The translations under genes and the position numbers were made by a program. Of a stretch of 64,000 nucleotides of DNA, positions 8,124-16,063 are shown piece after piece. Numbering within the stretch: the stretch's first letter is position 1; each line of letters starts with the position of its first letter. The notes below the pieces were generated by a model. The model was not told where the DNA came from. It worked only from the letters and a program-made list of their open reading frames with translations, and searched no databases. The stretch covers positions 1 through 64,000 of the forward strand of contig JAXMBZ010000006.1 in assembly GCA_046349615.1 (NCBI GenBank), given 5' to 3'. Origin of the DNA: JADJNY01 sp046349615 (GTDB lineage: Bacteria; Planctomycetota; UBA1135; GCA-002686595).

Positions 8124-9017
8124 TCAGAGGAGCTCCTCGATGACCTGCTTCTTCGGGTCGAAGCCGCGCAGGCGGATGCGCTCGGCGACGCCCGCGGGCA
8201 GCGCGGCTCGCGGCGCGAGGCCGACGAGCTCGCTCTCGCGGATCGAGACGCCCTTCGCCTTCGCGAGGCCTTCGATCTCGCGGTACACGCGCTCGAGCCC
8301 CGTCGCGGTGTAGTTGCAGACGTTCATGCTGACCTGCGCGCACTTGAGGTCGTCGAGCATGAAGCCCATCGCCTTGATGCCGGGGAGACCGCCGTCCTTC
8401 TCGCGGATCTTCTTCGCGATCTCCTTCGCGAGCGCGAGGTCCGTGCTCTCGAGGTTGACGTTGTACGCGACGAGGAAGAAGCGCGCGCCGATCACGGTGG
8501 CGCCCGCGGTCGGGTGCAGTTGCTTCGGCCCGCAGTCGGGCGCGCGCGTCGGATCGGTCGCGATCGCGTCGCGCAGCTTCTCGAAGCCGATGTTGCGGAC
8601 GTCGGGGAGGTTCTTGCGCGCCGGCGTCTTCGCGGCGGACTCGTAGAAGTAGACGGGGATCTCGAGCTCGCGCCCGACGCGCTCGCCGAGCGCGTGCGCG
8701 GTCCTCACGCACTCCTCCATCGACGAGCCCTCGAGCGGCACGAAGGGCACGACGTCCGTCGCGCCGACGCGCGGGTGCTCGCCCGTGTGCTTTGTCAGGT
8801 CGATCAGCTCCTTCGCCTTCGCGATTCCGCGGAACGCGGCGTCGGAGCACGCGGCGGGCGAGCCGACGAACGTGACGACGGCGCGGTTGTGGCTCGCGTC
8901 CATGCTGTGGTCGATCAGCTTCACGCCCTTCACGGCGCGGATCGAGCCGAGGATCTGCTCGAGGACTTCGGGCCGACGACCTTCGCTGAAATTGGGGACG
9001 CACTCGACGAGGGACAT
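8124..9017 (-). CDS. ftcD: Glutamate formimidoyltransferase
   Basis: This enzyme transfers the formimino group of N-formiminoglutamate to tetrahydrofolate in the last step of histidine breakdown. Its 297 residues cover the N and C subdomains of formiminotransferase (ECVPNFSEGR at the N-terminus, SHNRAVVTF, GEHPRVGATDVVPFVP). The cyclodeaminase domain of mammalian FTCD is absent. The pathway fits hutI at 10339-11589 on the same strand; hutH and hutU are not in the window. The ATG at 9017 lacks a Shine-Dalgarno sequence but has TCTAAT 6 bases upstream. Confidence 0.95.
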   Translation of the reverse strand: MSLVECVPNFSEGRRPEVLEQILGSIRAVKGVKLIDHSMDASHNRAVVTFVGSPAACSDAAFRGIAKAKELIDLTKHTGEHPRVGATDVVPFVPLEGSSMEECVRTAHALGERVGRELEIPVYFYESAAKTPARKNLPDVRNIGFEKLRDAIATDPTRAPDCGPKQLHPTAGATVIGARFFLVAYNVNLESTDLALAKEIAKKIREKDGGLPGIKAMGFMLDDLKCAQVSMNVCNYTATGLERVYREIEGLAKAKGVSIRESELVGLAPRAALPAGVAERIRLRGFDPKKQVIEELL

Positions 9018-9427
9018 GCTCCGATTAGAACCGGTCGCGGGGGCCCCGGCCAGGATCCTCGGGGGGGTGGATCCGGTCGCACGAGGCGCGAGCCGTCGAG
9101 CGCCCGTCGCGGCGAGCGCGACGGCGACGGGAGGACGTCGAGAGGCTCCAGACGAGCGAGACTTCCCGCGCCCCCTCCGAGTGCACGCCCCAAGGCTCGA
9201 GCATCACGGTCCGACAGGCAGCTGAGATGTGCGCCCCTTCAAGCCTTGGACGTGGGCACCCTGGAACCCGTAGGACGAAACGCGCCTCTCAGGCCGCGAG
9301 CCCGAGGTCCGTGGTGGAACGTGAGCGCCCGCACGGGAGCGGTTTCCGGAACCCACGGAGCCGGTAGCCTGTCCACGTCATTCCCAAGCGTCCGCGCAAT
9401 CGTTCTTACCTCGTCAGCTCGGGACGC
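9018..9427. other. Intergenic region between ftcD and the HicB-like gene
   Basis: No supported gene is seen. Open frames here are compositional. The segment holds the putative ftcD promoter next to 9024. No HicA-like toxin frame could be found next to the HicB-like gene. Confidence 0.5.
9024..9029 (-). promoter_or_regulatory. -10-like hexamer TCTAAT before ftcD
   Basis: TCTAAT on the minus strand lies 6 bases before the ftcD ATG, in the position expected for a leaderless transcript. No Shine-Dalgarno sequence is present and no clear -35 box is seen. Confidence 0.4.
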
Positions 9428-9616
9428 ATGCATCTCCGCCTCACGGAGACGAGCGAAGGCGGGTTCATCATGACCTGCCCGCACGATCCGGCCCTCGTGA
9501 CGCAGGCCGAGACGAGCGCCGAAGCGTTCGAGAACGCGGTCCACGCCGCTCGCGTGCTGAAACTCGCGCGGGGCCGGCTGCTTCGCGAACTCCGCTCGAA
9601 GTCGAAGGCGCGCTGA
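9428..9616 (+). CDS. Small HicB-like antitoxin-fold protein (orphan)
   Basis: This 62-residue frame resembles the partial RNase H fold of HicB/UPF0150 antitoxins: GGFIMTCPHDPALVTQAET followed by an amphipathic helix SAEAFENAVHAARVLK matches the usual G-G-[FY]-x-x-x-x-P-x-x-P-G-x-x-T pattern. In HicAB systems this protein neutralises a small HicA mRNA interferase. No HicA partner is visible within 400 bases on either side, so it could be an orphan regulator or a remnant. Its plus-strand position is opposite to the flanking histidine-degradation genes. Its short length makes the call tentative. Confidence 0.5.
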   Translation: MHLRLTETSEGGFIMTCPHDPALVTQAETSAEAFENAVHAARVLKLARGRLLRELRSKSKAR

Positions 9617-9727
9617 GCTCCTTCGGCAAACGCAGAGGCCTCGAGTTCGTTTTGCAGTGGCCCGCCGACCCGATGCGGTGTCGTGGTGCCTGGAAGTCGC
9701 CCCAATGCGGCGGACCTCGAGACACGG

Positions 9728-10342
9728 TCACCCGCGCTTCCTCCGCGATCGAAGCACGCAGGCCGCAGCGAGCATCCCGAGCCCGCCGCCCTCGAGGACG
9801 AGCGCCATCCAGCCGAACAAGGCCCACGTCGAGCCGGCGTGACCACCGCTCGTGACGCCCCGATCCGGCGCACAGGCCAAGTTGCCGACCGCCCAGTACG
9901 CCGCGGGGATCGCCGCCAGCACGATCCATGCGAAGCCGAGGTCGCGGAGGTACCGCCACCGCGCGAACGAGTCCTGCGGGTCCAGCACGGCGAGTTCGGC
10001 GCGGTCGACGCCCGAACTCGATCGCACGTCGAACCCGAGCTCGCGTGCGCGAGTGACGAAGCGCTGGTCCTCGAGCGGAAGGAACGTGATGCCGCGTGCG
10101 CGCGTCGGGACGAGCAGCCGGACACCGAGGAACCACGAGCCCTCGCGCAAGAGGATCGCGGCGAGCTGCTCCCGGTCGACACGCACGATTCGCCTGCCGA
10201 GCACGTCGATCCCGATCCCGTGCGCACACAGGCGCGCTCCTGCGAGCGGCATGGTCGCGAAGAAAAGCCCTCCGAGCTTCACCCCGCCTGCGAACCGCTC
10301 CGGCGCGCAGGCGCAGACGACCGGATTCGATCCCGAGTTCAT
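9728..10342 (-). CDS. Hypothetical two-helix membrane protein
   Basis: This is a 204-residue protein I do not recognise. Its ATG overlaps the hutI stop codon (ATGA), so it is translationally coupled to hutI. The N-terminal 120 residues are mostly soluble and alternate hydrophobic and basic segments (IDVLGRRIVRVDREQL). Two hydrophobic stretches follow at about residues 135-150 (FAWIVLAAIPAAYWAVG) and 172-192 (ALFGWMALVLEGGGLGMLAA), ending in a basic RSRRKRG tail, so it is probably an inner-membrane protein with a cytoplasmic tail. The coupling suggests a link to histidine use, but no function can be assigned. Confidence 0.7.
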   Translation of the reverse strand: MNSGSNPVVCACAPERFAGGVKLGGLFFATMPLAGARLCAHGIGIDVLGRRIVRVDREQLAAILLREGSWFLGVRLLVPTRARGITFLPLEDQRFVTRARELGFDVRSSSGVDRAELAVLDPQDSFARWRYLRDLGFAWIVLAAIPAAYWAVGNLACAPDRGVTSGGHAGSTWALFGWMALVLEGGGLGMLAAACVLRSRRKRG

Positions 10343-11589
10343 CGCACCGCGTGCACGACCTTGCCGCGCTTCACGACGCTCGCGACCGGGTTGCGGCCGA
10401 GCTCGTACACGAGGTGCCGGTGGTTCGGCACGTCGAGCACGACGACGTCGCCCTGCTTGCCCGCCTCGAGCGTCCCCAACCGATCGCCGCGCCCCAGCGA
10501 GCACGCCGGGTTCAAGGTCGCCGCGGTCAGCGCTTCGCCCGCGCTCATCCGGTAGCGCAGCGCGGCCCACGTGAGCGCCTCGGGCAGGCTCTGCAGGTAG
10601 CAGCTCCCCGGGTTGAAGTCGGTCGAGATCGCGACCGGGAGCCCGCGGTCGATCATCGTGCGCGCCGGTGCTTCCTTGTCGATGCGCAGGAAGAGCGGCA
10701 CCACGGGGCAGAGCACGGGCACGACGCCCGCTGCGCCGAGCGCCTCGATCCCCGCGTCGCTCACGAACTCCAAATGGTCCGCGCTCGCCGCGCCGAGCTC
10801 CGCCGCCAGTTGCGCACCGCCCAGCGCCGACAGCTGATCGACGTGCAACCGCAACCCGAACCCGAGCGCGCGCGCGCGCTCCAGGATGCGCCGCGAGTCG
10901 TCGAGCCCGAACACGTGCCCCTCGGTGAAGATGTCGCAGTACTCCGCGAGCTTCGTCTCCGCGACGCGCGGCAGCATCTCCTCGACGAGCAGGTCGACGT
11001 ACGCCGGCTTCCGCTCGCGGTACTCCGCCGGGTAGTCGTGCGCGCCGAGGAACGTCGGCGCGATCTCGACCGCGTGCGCGCGCGCGCCGTCGCGCAGGAC
11101 CTCGAGGCACTTGAGCTCGTCCTCGAGCGTCAGTCCGTACCCCGTCTTCGCCTCGATCGTCGTCGTGCCGAGCGCGAGGAAGCGGTCGAGCCGCACGAGG
11201 AGCCGCGCGAGCAGTTCTTCCTTCGACGCGCCGCGCACGCCGCGCACCGACGACAGGATCCCGCCGCCGGCTTGCGCGATCTCGACGTACGTCGCACCGC
11301 GCGTGCGCAGCTCGAACTCCTCCTCGCGCGTCCCGAGGAACACGGGATGCGTGTGCGCGTCGACGAAGCCCGGCACGATCGTCCCGCCGCGCGCGTCGAG
11401 TTCGCGGACCGCCGTGTGTCGGGCGCGGAGCTCCGCCTCGGGACCGACGTCGACGATGCGTCCGTCCAGGACGGCCACGGCGCCGCGTTCGACCACTCGG
11501 ATCGAACCGAGCGCGCGGCCGCCGGCCGGACGGGAACCGATGGGCGTCGCGAGCTCCGCGGCGCCGCGGACGAGGAGGTCGATGCGCAT
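10339..11589 (-). CDS. hutI: Imidazolonepropionase
   Basis: This amidohydrolase opens 4-imidazolone-5-propionate to N-formimino-L-glutamate, the third step of histidine degradation. The ATG at 11589 gives 416 residues, normal for the family; longer upstream frames are rejected as compositional. Metal and substrate motifs are present: HTHPVFLG, the GGGILSSVR loop, TIEAKTGYGL, LGAHDYPAEYR, HVDQLS and the late STDFNPGS segment. Its product is the substrate of the route completed by ftcD at 8124-9017. The downstream membrane-protein gene overlaps its stop codon. Confidence 0.96.
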   Translation of the reverse strand: MRIDLLVRGAAELATPIGSRPAGGRALGSIRVVERGAVAVLDGRIVDVGPEAELRARHTAVRELDARGGTIVPGFVDAHTHPVFLGTREEEFELRTRGATYVEIAQAGGGILSSVRGVRGASKEELLARLLVRLDRFLALGTTTIEAKTGYGLTLEDELKCLEVLRDGARAHAVEIAPTFLGAHDYPAEYRERKPAYVDLLVEEMLPRVAETKLAEYCDIFTEGHVFGLDDSRRILERARALGFGLRLHVDQLSALGGAQLAAELGAASADHLEFVSDAGIEALGAAGVVPVLCPVVPLFLRIDKEAPARTMIDRGLPVAISTDFNPGSCYLQSLPEALTWAALRYRMSAGEALTAATLNPACSLGRGDRLGTLEAGKQGDVVVLDVPNHRHLVYELGRNPVASVVKRGKVVHAVR

Positions 11590-11655
11590 GCGGCGTCCGA
11601 GCGTAGCGGCGTGCCTCCGGCGGAGGGAGCATTCCCCGCTCGGATCCGCCAGGGA

Positions 11656-11661
11656 TACACT
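11656..11661 (+). promoter_or_regulatory. -10-like hexamer TACACT before the UnbV-like gene
   Basis: TACACT ends 7 bases before the ATG at 11669, which has no Shine-Dalgarno sequence. The spacing fits a leaderless or nearly leaderless mRNA for the UnbV-UnbU operon. Confidence 0.5.
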
Positions 11662-11668
11662 CCGTGCC

Positions 11669-13483
11669 ATGCCCCCCCAAGCCGTTGCGCGCGGCCTCGC
11701 CACCGTCGTGTTCGTCGGCACCTGCGCCTTCGCCGCCTGGCAGGGGCGCGCCGTCGAAGACCCCAGCCGTTCGCGCGGCGGTGCCTCCTCCGCGTCCACG
11801 AGCGCGCCCGCGGAGCTCGGCTTCCGCCTGCGCGAGTGCGCGAAGGAACGCGGCCTCGCGTTCCGCCACGAGAACGTCGCGCTCGATCCGAAGCTCGACA
11901 ACATCGCGGTGCAGATCGCGGGACTCGGCGCCGCGGTCTCCGTGTGCGACGCGAACGGCGACGGCTGGGCCGACCTCTACGCGACGACGAGCAAGTTCGG
12001 CGCGAAGAACGCGCTCTACGTCAACCAGAAGGACGGCACGTTCCGCGACGTCGCGGGCGATGCGGGGCTCGCCGACGTCAACGGCCCCGGACGCGGCGCG
12101 TCGATGGGCACGCTGTGGGCCGACGCGGACGGCGACGGCGATCAGGAGTGCCTGCTCTACCGCTACGGCAAGCTCGCGCTCTTCCGGAACGACGGCGACC
12201 TGCGCTTCACCGAGGTCGCGGTCGAGGCCGGCCTCGACCGCTGGATGAACTCGAACGGCGCGACGTGGATCGACTACGACCGCGACGGGCTGCTCGACCT
12301 CTACGTCACGGGCTACTTCCGCGAGGACGTCGACCTCTGGAACTTGAAGACGACGAAGATCATGCAGGCGAGCTTCGAGTTCGCCACGAACGGCGGGCAC
12401 AACTACCTCTTCCACAACTTGGGCGGCCTGCGCTTCGCCGACGTGACGAGCGAGCTCGGCGTCGACAGCACGCGCTGGACGCTCGCGGTCGTGGCGGCGG
12501 ACCTCGACGGCGACGGGTGGCAGGACCTCTACCTCGCGAACGACTACGGCCCCGAGGAGTACTTCCGGAACGTCGGCGGCAAGCGCTTCGAACGCGCGCA
12601 GAAGATCGGCCTCGACGAGAGCTCGAAGAGCGGCATGTCCGTGACGCTCGGCGACATCCAGAACGACGGACGCCTCGCGGTGTACGTCACGAACATCAGC
12701 AAGCGCGGCTACCTCTTCCAAGGGAACAACCTGCGCCTGAATCGGCTCACGCCGGGCGGCGGGTTCCTGCAGAACATCGCGGAGGGCGCCACCGAGGATT
12801 GCGGCTGGTCGTGGGGCTCGCAGTTCGGCGACCTCGACAACGACGGCAAGCTCGACCTCGTCGTGCTCAACGGCTTCGTCTCCGCGAACGAGAAGCGCGA
12901 CTACTGGTACGCGATGACGAAGCTCGCGATGGCGCAGGGCTCGATCGCGGAGGACGCCGCGAACTGGCCCGCGCAAGAGGACCGAAGCCTCTCGGGGTAC
13001 GAACGCTCGCGCCTCCTCTTGAACACGACGCCCGACACGGGCGCGAAGAGCGTGCGCTTCGTCGACGTCGCCGAAGCGGCGGGGCTGAACGACCTCGACG
13101 ACGGCCGAGCGGTCGCGGTCGCGGACTTCGGACACCGGGGCGCGCTCGACGTCGTCGTCGCGAACCAAGCGGGACCGCTGCTCTTCTACGCGAACGAGCC
13201 CGACCGCGCGCGACACTGGATCCAGTTCGAGCTCGCCGGACGCGCGCCGAACACGAGCGCCGTCGGAGCGCAGGTCGTGCTCCACTGGAACGGCCGCAAG
13301 ACGCTCGGCGCGGTCCTCGCGGGCAGCGGCTTCTGCAGCCAGAGCGAACTCGCGCTCCACTTCGGCCTCGGAACGACGGACGCAGTCGAGAAGGCCGTGA
13401 TCCGTTGGCCTTCCGGCGCGGAACAGACCGTCGAACGTCCGGCGATCGACCGCCGCCACCGGATCGAGGAGCCCGCACGATGA
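11669..13483 (+). CDS. UnbV/CRTAC1-like FG-GAP repeat protein with ASPIC domain
   Basis: This is a 604-residue secreted protein with an N-terminal signal sequence (ATVVFVGTCAFAAW). Most of it is a beta-propeller of FG-GAP/VCBS-type calcium-binding repeats, visible as D-x-[DN]-x-DG loops such as DANGDGWADLY, DADGDGD, DYDRDGLLDLY, DLDGDGWQDLY and DLDNDGKLDL. The last 100 residues are an ASPIC/UnbV domain (GAQVVLHWNGRKTLGAV, then IRWPSGAEQTVE). Its stop overlaps the start of an UnbU-like membrane protein. Such UnbV-UnbU pairs were named from enediyne clusters but occur widely without them. The molecular role is not established. Confidence 0.88.
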   Translation: MPPQAVARGLATVVFVGTCAFAAWQGRAVEDPSRSRGGASSASTSAPAELGFRLRECAKERGLAFRHENVALDPKLDNIAVQIAGLGAAVSVCDANGDGWADLYATTSKFGAKNALYVNQKDGTFRDVAGDAGLADVNGPGRGASMGTLWADADGDGDQECLLYRYGKLALFRNDGDLRFTEVAVEAGLDRWMNSNGATWIDYDRDGLLDLYVTGYFREDVDLWNLKTTKIMQASFEFATNGGHNYLFHNLGGLRFADVTSELGVDSTRWTLAVVAADLDGDGWQDLYLANDYGPEEYFRNVGGKRFERAQKIGLDESSKSGMSVTLGDIQNDGRLAVYVTNISKRGYLFQGNNLRLNRLTPGGGFLQNIAEGATEDCGWSWGSQFGDLDNDGKLDLVVLNGFVSANEKRDYWYAMTKLAMAQGSIAEDAANWPAQEDRSLSGYERSRLLLNTTPDTGAKSVRFVDVAEAAGLNDLDDGRAVAVADFGHRGALDVVVANQAGPLLFYANEPDRARHWIQFELAGRAPNTSAVGAQVVLHWNGRKTLGAVLAGSGFCSQSELALHFGLGTTDAVEKAVIRWPSGAEQTVERPAIDRRHRIEEPAR

Positions 13484-14343
13484 GCGCCGCATCCGCCACG
13501 ACGCTTCCCGCGGAGCCGACGACCGCGCCGCGCAAGGGCCTCGACGCGCGCTGGTTCTCGGCGACGCTCTTGACGGTGATCCTCTTCGTCGGCCAGTGGA
13601 AGTTCCAGATCCTCGGCGACGACTACTCGGGGTGGGCCACGGCGCTCGCTTCCGCGGTCGTCACCGAGTACGTGTTCCATTGGATGCACACGGGGAAGCT
13701 CGCGAACCCGCTCTCGGCGTACATCAGCGGCAACAGCGTCGCGATCCTCGTCAAGCCGCAGGGCTCGCTCCTGTGGCCGTACGTCGTCGGATCGGTGCTC
13801 GCGATCCTGTCGAAGTACGTGCTGCGCTACCGCGGAAAGCACCTCTACAACCCGACGAACTTCAGCATCTGCGCGCTGCTCCTTCTCGCTCCGGGCGCGG
13901 TGAGCATCCTCTCGCACCAGTGGGGCAACGACCCCGTGATGATCGCCGTGATCTGGACGGTGGGGCTGCTCGTCGTGACGCGGGCGAAGGTCCTCCACCT
14001 GACGTTGGGCTACCTCGGGTTCTTCGTCGCGTTCGCGTGGTTGCGCACATGGCTCAACGGCCAGGCTCTGGGTACGGAATTGGCGCCCGTGACGGGGCCG
14101 ATGTACCAGCTCTTCATGTTCTTCATGGTCACCGACCCGAAGACGATCGTCAGCGGCAAGAAGCAGCAGTTCGGCGTGCTCTTCCTGATCGCGCTGCTCG
14201 AGTGCGTCATCCGCATCGGAGCCGATCGCGAGTGGATCTCGACCGACAACCCGCTCGCCGTCGCGCCGCCGATGTTCGCGCTGTTCATCCTGGGCGCGCC
14301 GCTCTTCTGGCTGCAGCTCTGGCGGCAGCGGAAGGCGGCGTGA
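13480..14343 (+). CDS. UnbU-like membrane protein of the NqrB/RnfD superfamily
   Basis: This 287-residue integral membrane protein has about eight hydrophobic helices. It is coupled to the UnbV-like gene by an ATGA overlap. Two segments resemble RnfD/NqrB subunits: LYNPTNFSI (compare the F-N-P-x-N motif) and FMVTDPKTIVSGKK (compare the F-M-A-T-D-P motif of RnfD). The covalent-flavin threonine motif of RnfD/NqrB was not recognised. No other rnf or nqr subunit lies nearby, so it probably works with the secreted UnbV-like partner rather than in a Na+/H+-pumping complex. The function (ion or electron transfer?) is unknown. Confidence 0.8.
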   Translation: MSAASATTLPAEPTTAPRKGLDARWFSATLLTVILFVGQWKFQILGDDYSGWATALASAVVTEYVFHWMHTGKLANPLSAYISGNSVAILVKPQGSLLWPYVVGSVLAILSKYVLRYRGKHLYNPTNFSICALLLLAPGAVSILSHQWGNDPVMIAVIWTVGLLVVTRAKVLHLTLGYLGFFVAFAWLRTWLNGQALGTELAPVTGPMYQLFMFFMVTDPKTIVSGKKQQFGVLFLIALLECVIRIGADREWISTDNPLAVAPPMFALFILGAPLFWLQLWRQRKAA

Positions 14344-14355
14344 GGCCGTGAGCGC

Positions 14356-16056
14356 GTGACGTCGGAGGCGCGTCCCGCGACGACGCTCGAGCGGTGCATG
14401 CCGTTCCTCGTCGCGCTCGTGTGCGCGGCGATCGGTCTGCGCGAGCTCGCGACGAGCCACCCGCACGAGGACGCGTTCATCCTCTTCGAGTACGCGCGCC
14501 ACGTCGCCGCCGGCGACGGCATCGTCTTCTCGACGGGCGGGCCGCGCGCGGAAGGAGCGACGGACTTCCTGTGGATGCTCCTGCTCGCGGGGAGCGCGCG
14601 CGTCGGACTCGACGTCGCGGTCGCGGCGGTGCTCTGGAACGCGGTCGGCGCCGGGCTCGCCGCGGCGGTGTTCGCGCGGCGCGTCGCGCGCTCGACGCTC
14701 ACGGGGTCCGCGCGGATCGCGGCGGCGCTCGCGGCGGCGTGCGTGCTCGGCTCGAGCGCGGCGGTCGCGGGCTGGGCGGGGTTCGGGACGACGTTCTACG
14801 CGGGAATCGTGCTGCTGCTCGCCGAGCTCGCGCTCGCGGACTCGGCGCGGGGACGGCGCGCGGCGCACGTCGTCGCGCTCGTCGTCGCGCTGACTCGACC
14901 CGACGGGGCCGTGCTCGCGCTCTCGTTCGCGCTCGTCGCCCTCGTGCGCGGCGCGCGCGCGCGTGAGTTCCGCTCCGACGCCGCGTGGGCCGTCGGCGCG
15001 GCGCTCGCGGGCGCGCTCTACTTCGTCGGACGCCGCGCGTACTTCGGGCTCGACCTCCCGCTGCCGCTCTACGTGAAGTCGCACGGCGCGGAGCCGCCGA
15101 CGCTCGCGGGGCTCCTCGAGCGGCCGTTCGCGGTGCTGCCGGGCCTGCGCGCGCTGCTCGGATGGTGCACGAGCCGGCTCGGACCCGCGCCCTGGCTCCT
15201 CCTCGCGTTCGTCGGCGCGTTCGCCGCGGGGCGGCGCGATCGCGTCCGGGCCGCGCTGCTCGTCGTCGTCGCGCTCGCGTTCGTCGCGGCGCTCGCGCTC
15301 GGACGTCCCACGCAGAACTACGCGCTGCGCTTCCAGGCACCGGCAGCGCTGCTGGTCGCGCTCGCCGCGTGGCGAGTCGCGCTCGCGAGCGACGTCGCGG
15401 CCCGCGCGGCGCGGGGGCTCGCGTTCGCGCTGCTCCTCGCCGCGGGACCGGGGCTCGAACGCGCGGGCGAGCAGCTCGCGTGGAACGAGCGCGGGCGGAG
15501 CTACATGGACGTCTTCCCCGCGCGTGCCGCGCGGCACCTCGGCGCCGGAACGACGATCGCGCTCACGGAGGCGGGGCGACTCCCCTACTGGACGGACGCG
15601 CGCTGCGTCGACGTCGTCGGGCTGAACGACCCCGTGTTCGCGCGCCGGCCGCCGCGCGTCGAGGACCTCGAGCGCCTCGCGCCCGACGTCGTGTTCTTCC
15701 ACGCCGCGGACGCGCTCGCGTTCGGCGGGGCCCCGACGGCGCTGAAGGACGTGACGCGCGCGGAGCTCGCGGCGCACGTGACCGCGACGGGTCGCGCCGC
15801 GTTCGACGCGCCGCTCGCGAGCTACCCGCCCGGCTCCACGCCCGAGAGCGTCGCGCCCGCGGTCCTCGCGCGCTTCCTCGCCGATCACGCGGGCTACCGC
15901 ATCGTGCTCGCGCGCTACGAGGGCGAGTACCGCCACGTGTGGGCGTTCCGCGCGGACCTCGCGGGGCTCGACGAGCTCCTCGCCGACTTGGAAGCGTCCC
16001 ACGCACCGTCGGCGTGGCGGCCCTACGTCGACGTGGCGCGCGACGTCGCGCGTTGA
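14356..16056 (+). CDS. GT-C family membrane glycosyltransferase
   Basis: This 566-residue protein has an N-terminal membrane helix and about ten more. The first loop carries HEDAFILFEYARHVAAGDG followed by EGATDFLW, which matches the D-D-A-[FY]-I-x-x-R-Y-A...E-G-x-T-[ND]-F-L-W signature of AftB-like and related GT-C enzymes that use polyprenyl-phosphate sugars. The soluble C-terminal part from about residue 375 is external. It follows the UnbU-like gene by 12 bases and may be cotranscribed. The GTG at 14356 is the proposed start; the ATG at 14398 is an alternative. Sugar and acceptor are unknown. Confidence 0.7.
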   Translation: MTSEARPATTLERCMPFLVALVCAAIGLRELATSHPHEDAFILFEYARHVAAGDGIVFSTGGPRAEGATDFLWMLLLAGSARVGLDVAVAAVLWNAVGAGLAAAVFARRVARSTLTGSARIAAALAAACVLGSSAAVAGWAGFGTTFYAGIVLLLAELALADSARGRRAAHVVALVVALTRPDGAVLALSFALVALVRGARAREFRSDAAWAVGAALAGALYFVGRRAYFGLDLPLPLYVKSHGAEPPTLAGLLERPFAVLPGLRALLGWCTSRLGPAPWLLLAFVGAFAAGRRDRVRAALLVVVALAFVAALALGRPTQNYALRFQAPAALLVALAAWRVALASDVAARAARGLAFALLLAAGPGLERAGEQLAWNERGRSYMDVFPARAARHLGAGTTIALTEAGRLPYWTDARCVDVVGLNDPVFARRPPRVEDLERLAPDVVFFHAADALAFGGAPTALKDVTRAELAAHVTATGRAAFDAPLASYPPGSTPESVAPAVLARFLADHAGYRIVLARYEGEYRHVWAFRADLAGLDELLADLEASHAPSAWRPYVDVARDVAR

Positions 16057-16063
16057 CGCGCGT

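Noticed and set aside
9239..9544. A 101-codon minus-strand frame opposite the HicB-like gene
   Set aside because: It has no recognisable pattern and overlaps a better-supported small gene on the other strand.
9728..13492. A 1254-codon minus-strand frame
   Set aside because: Only its last 204 codons form a plausible gene (the membrane protein at 9728-10342). The rest is antisense to the UnbV-like gene and out of frame with hutI.
10096..14343. A 1415-codon plus-strand frame ending in the UnbU-like gene
   Set aside because: The true gene begins at the ATG at 13480, overlapping the UnbV stop. The upstream part is the shadow of hutI and the UnbV-like gene.
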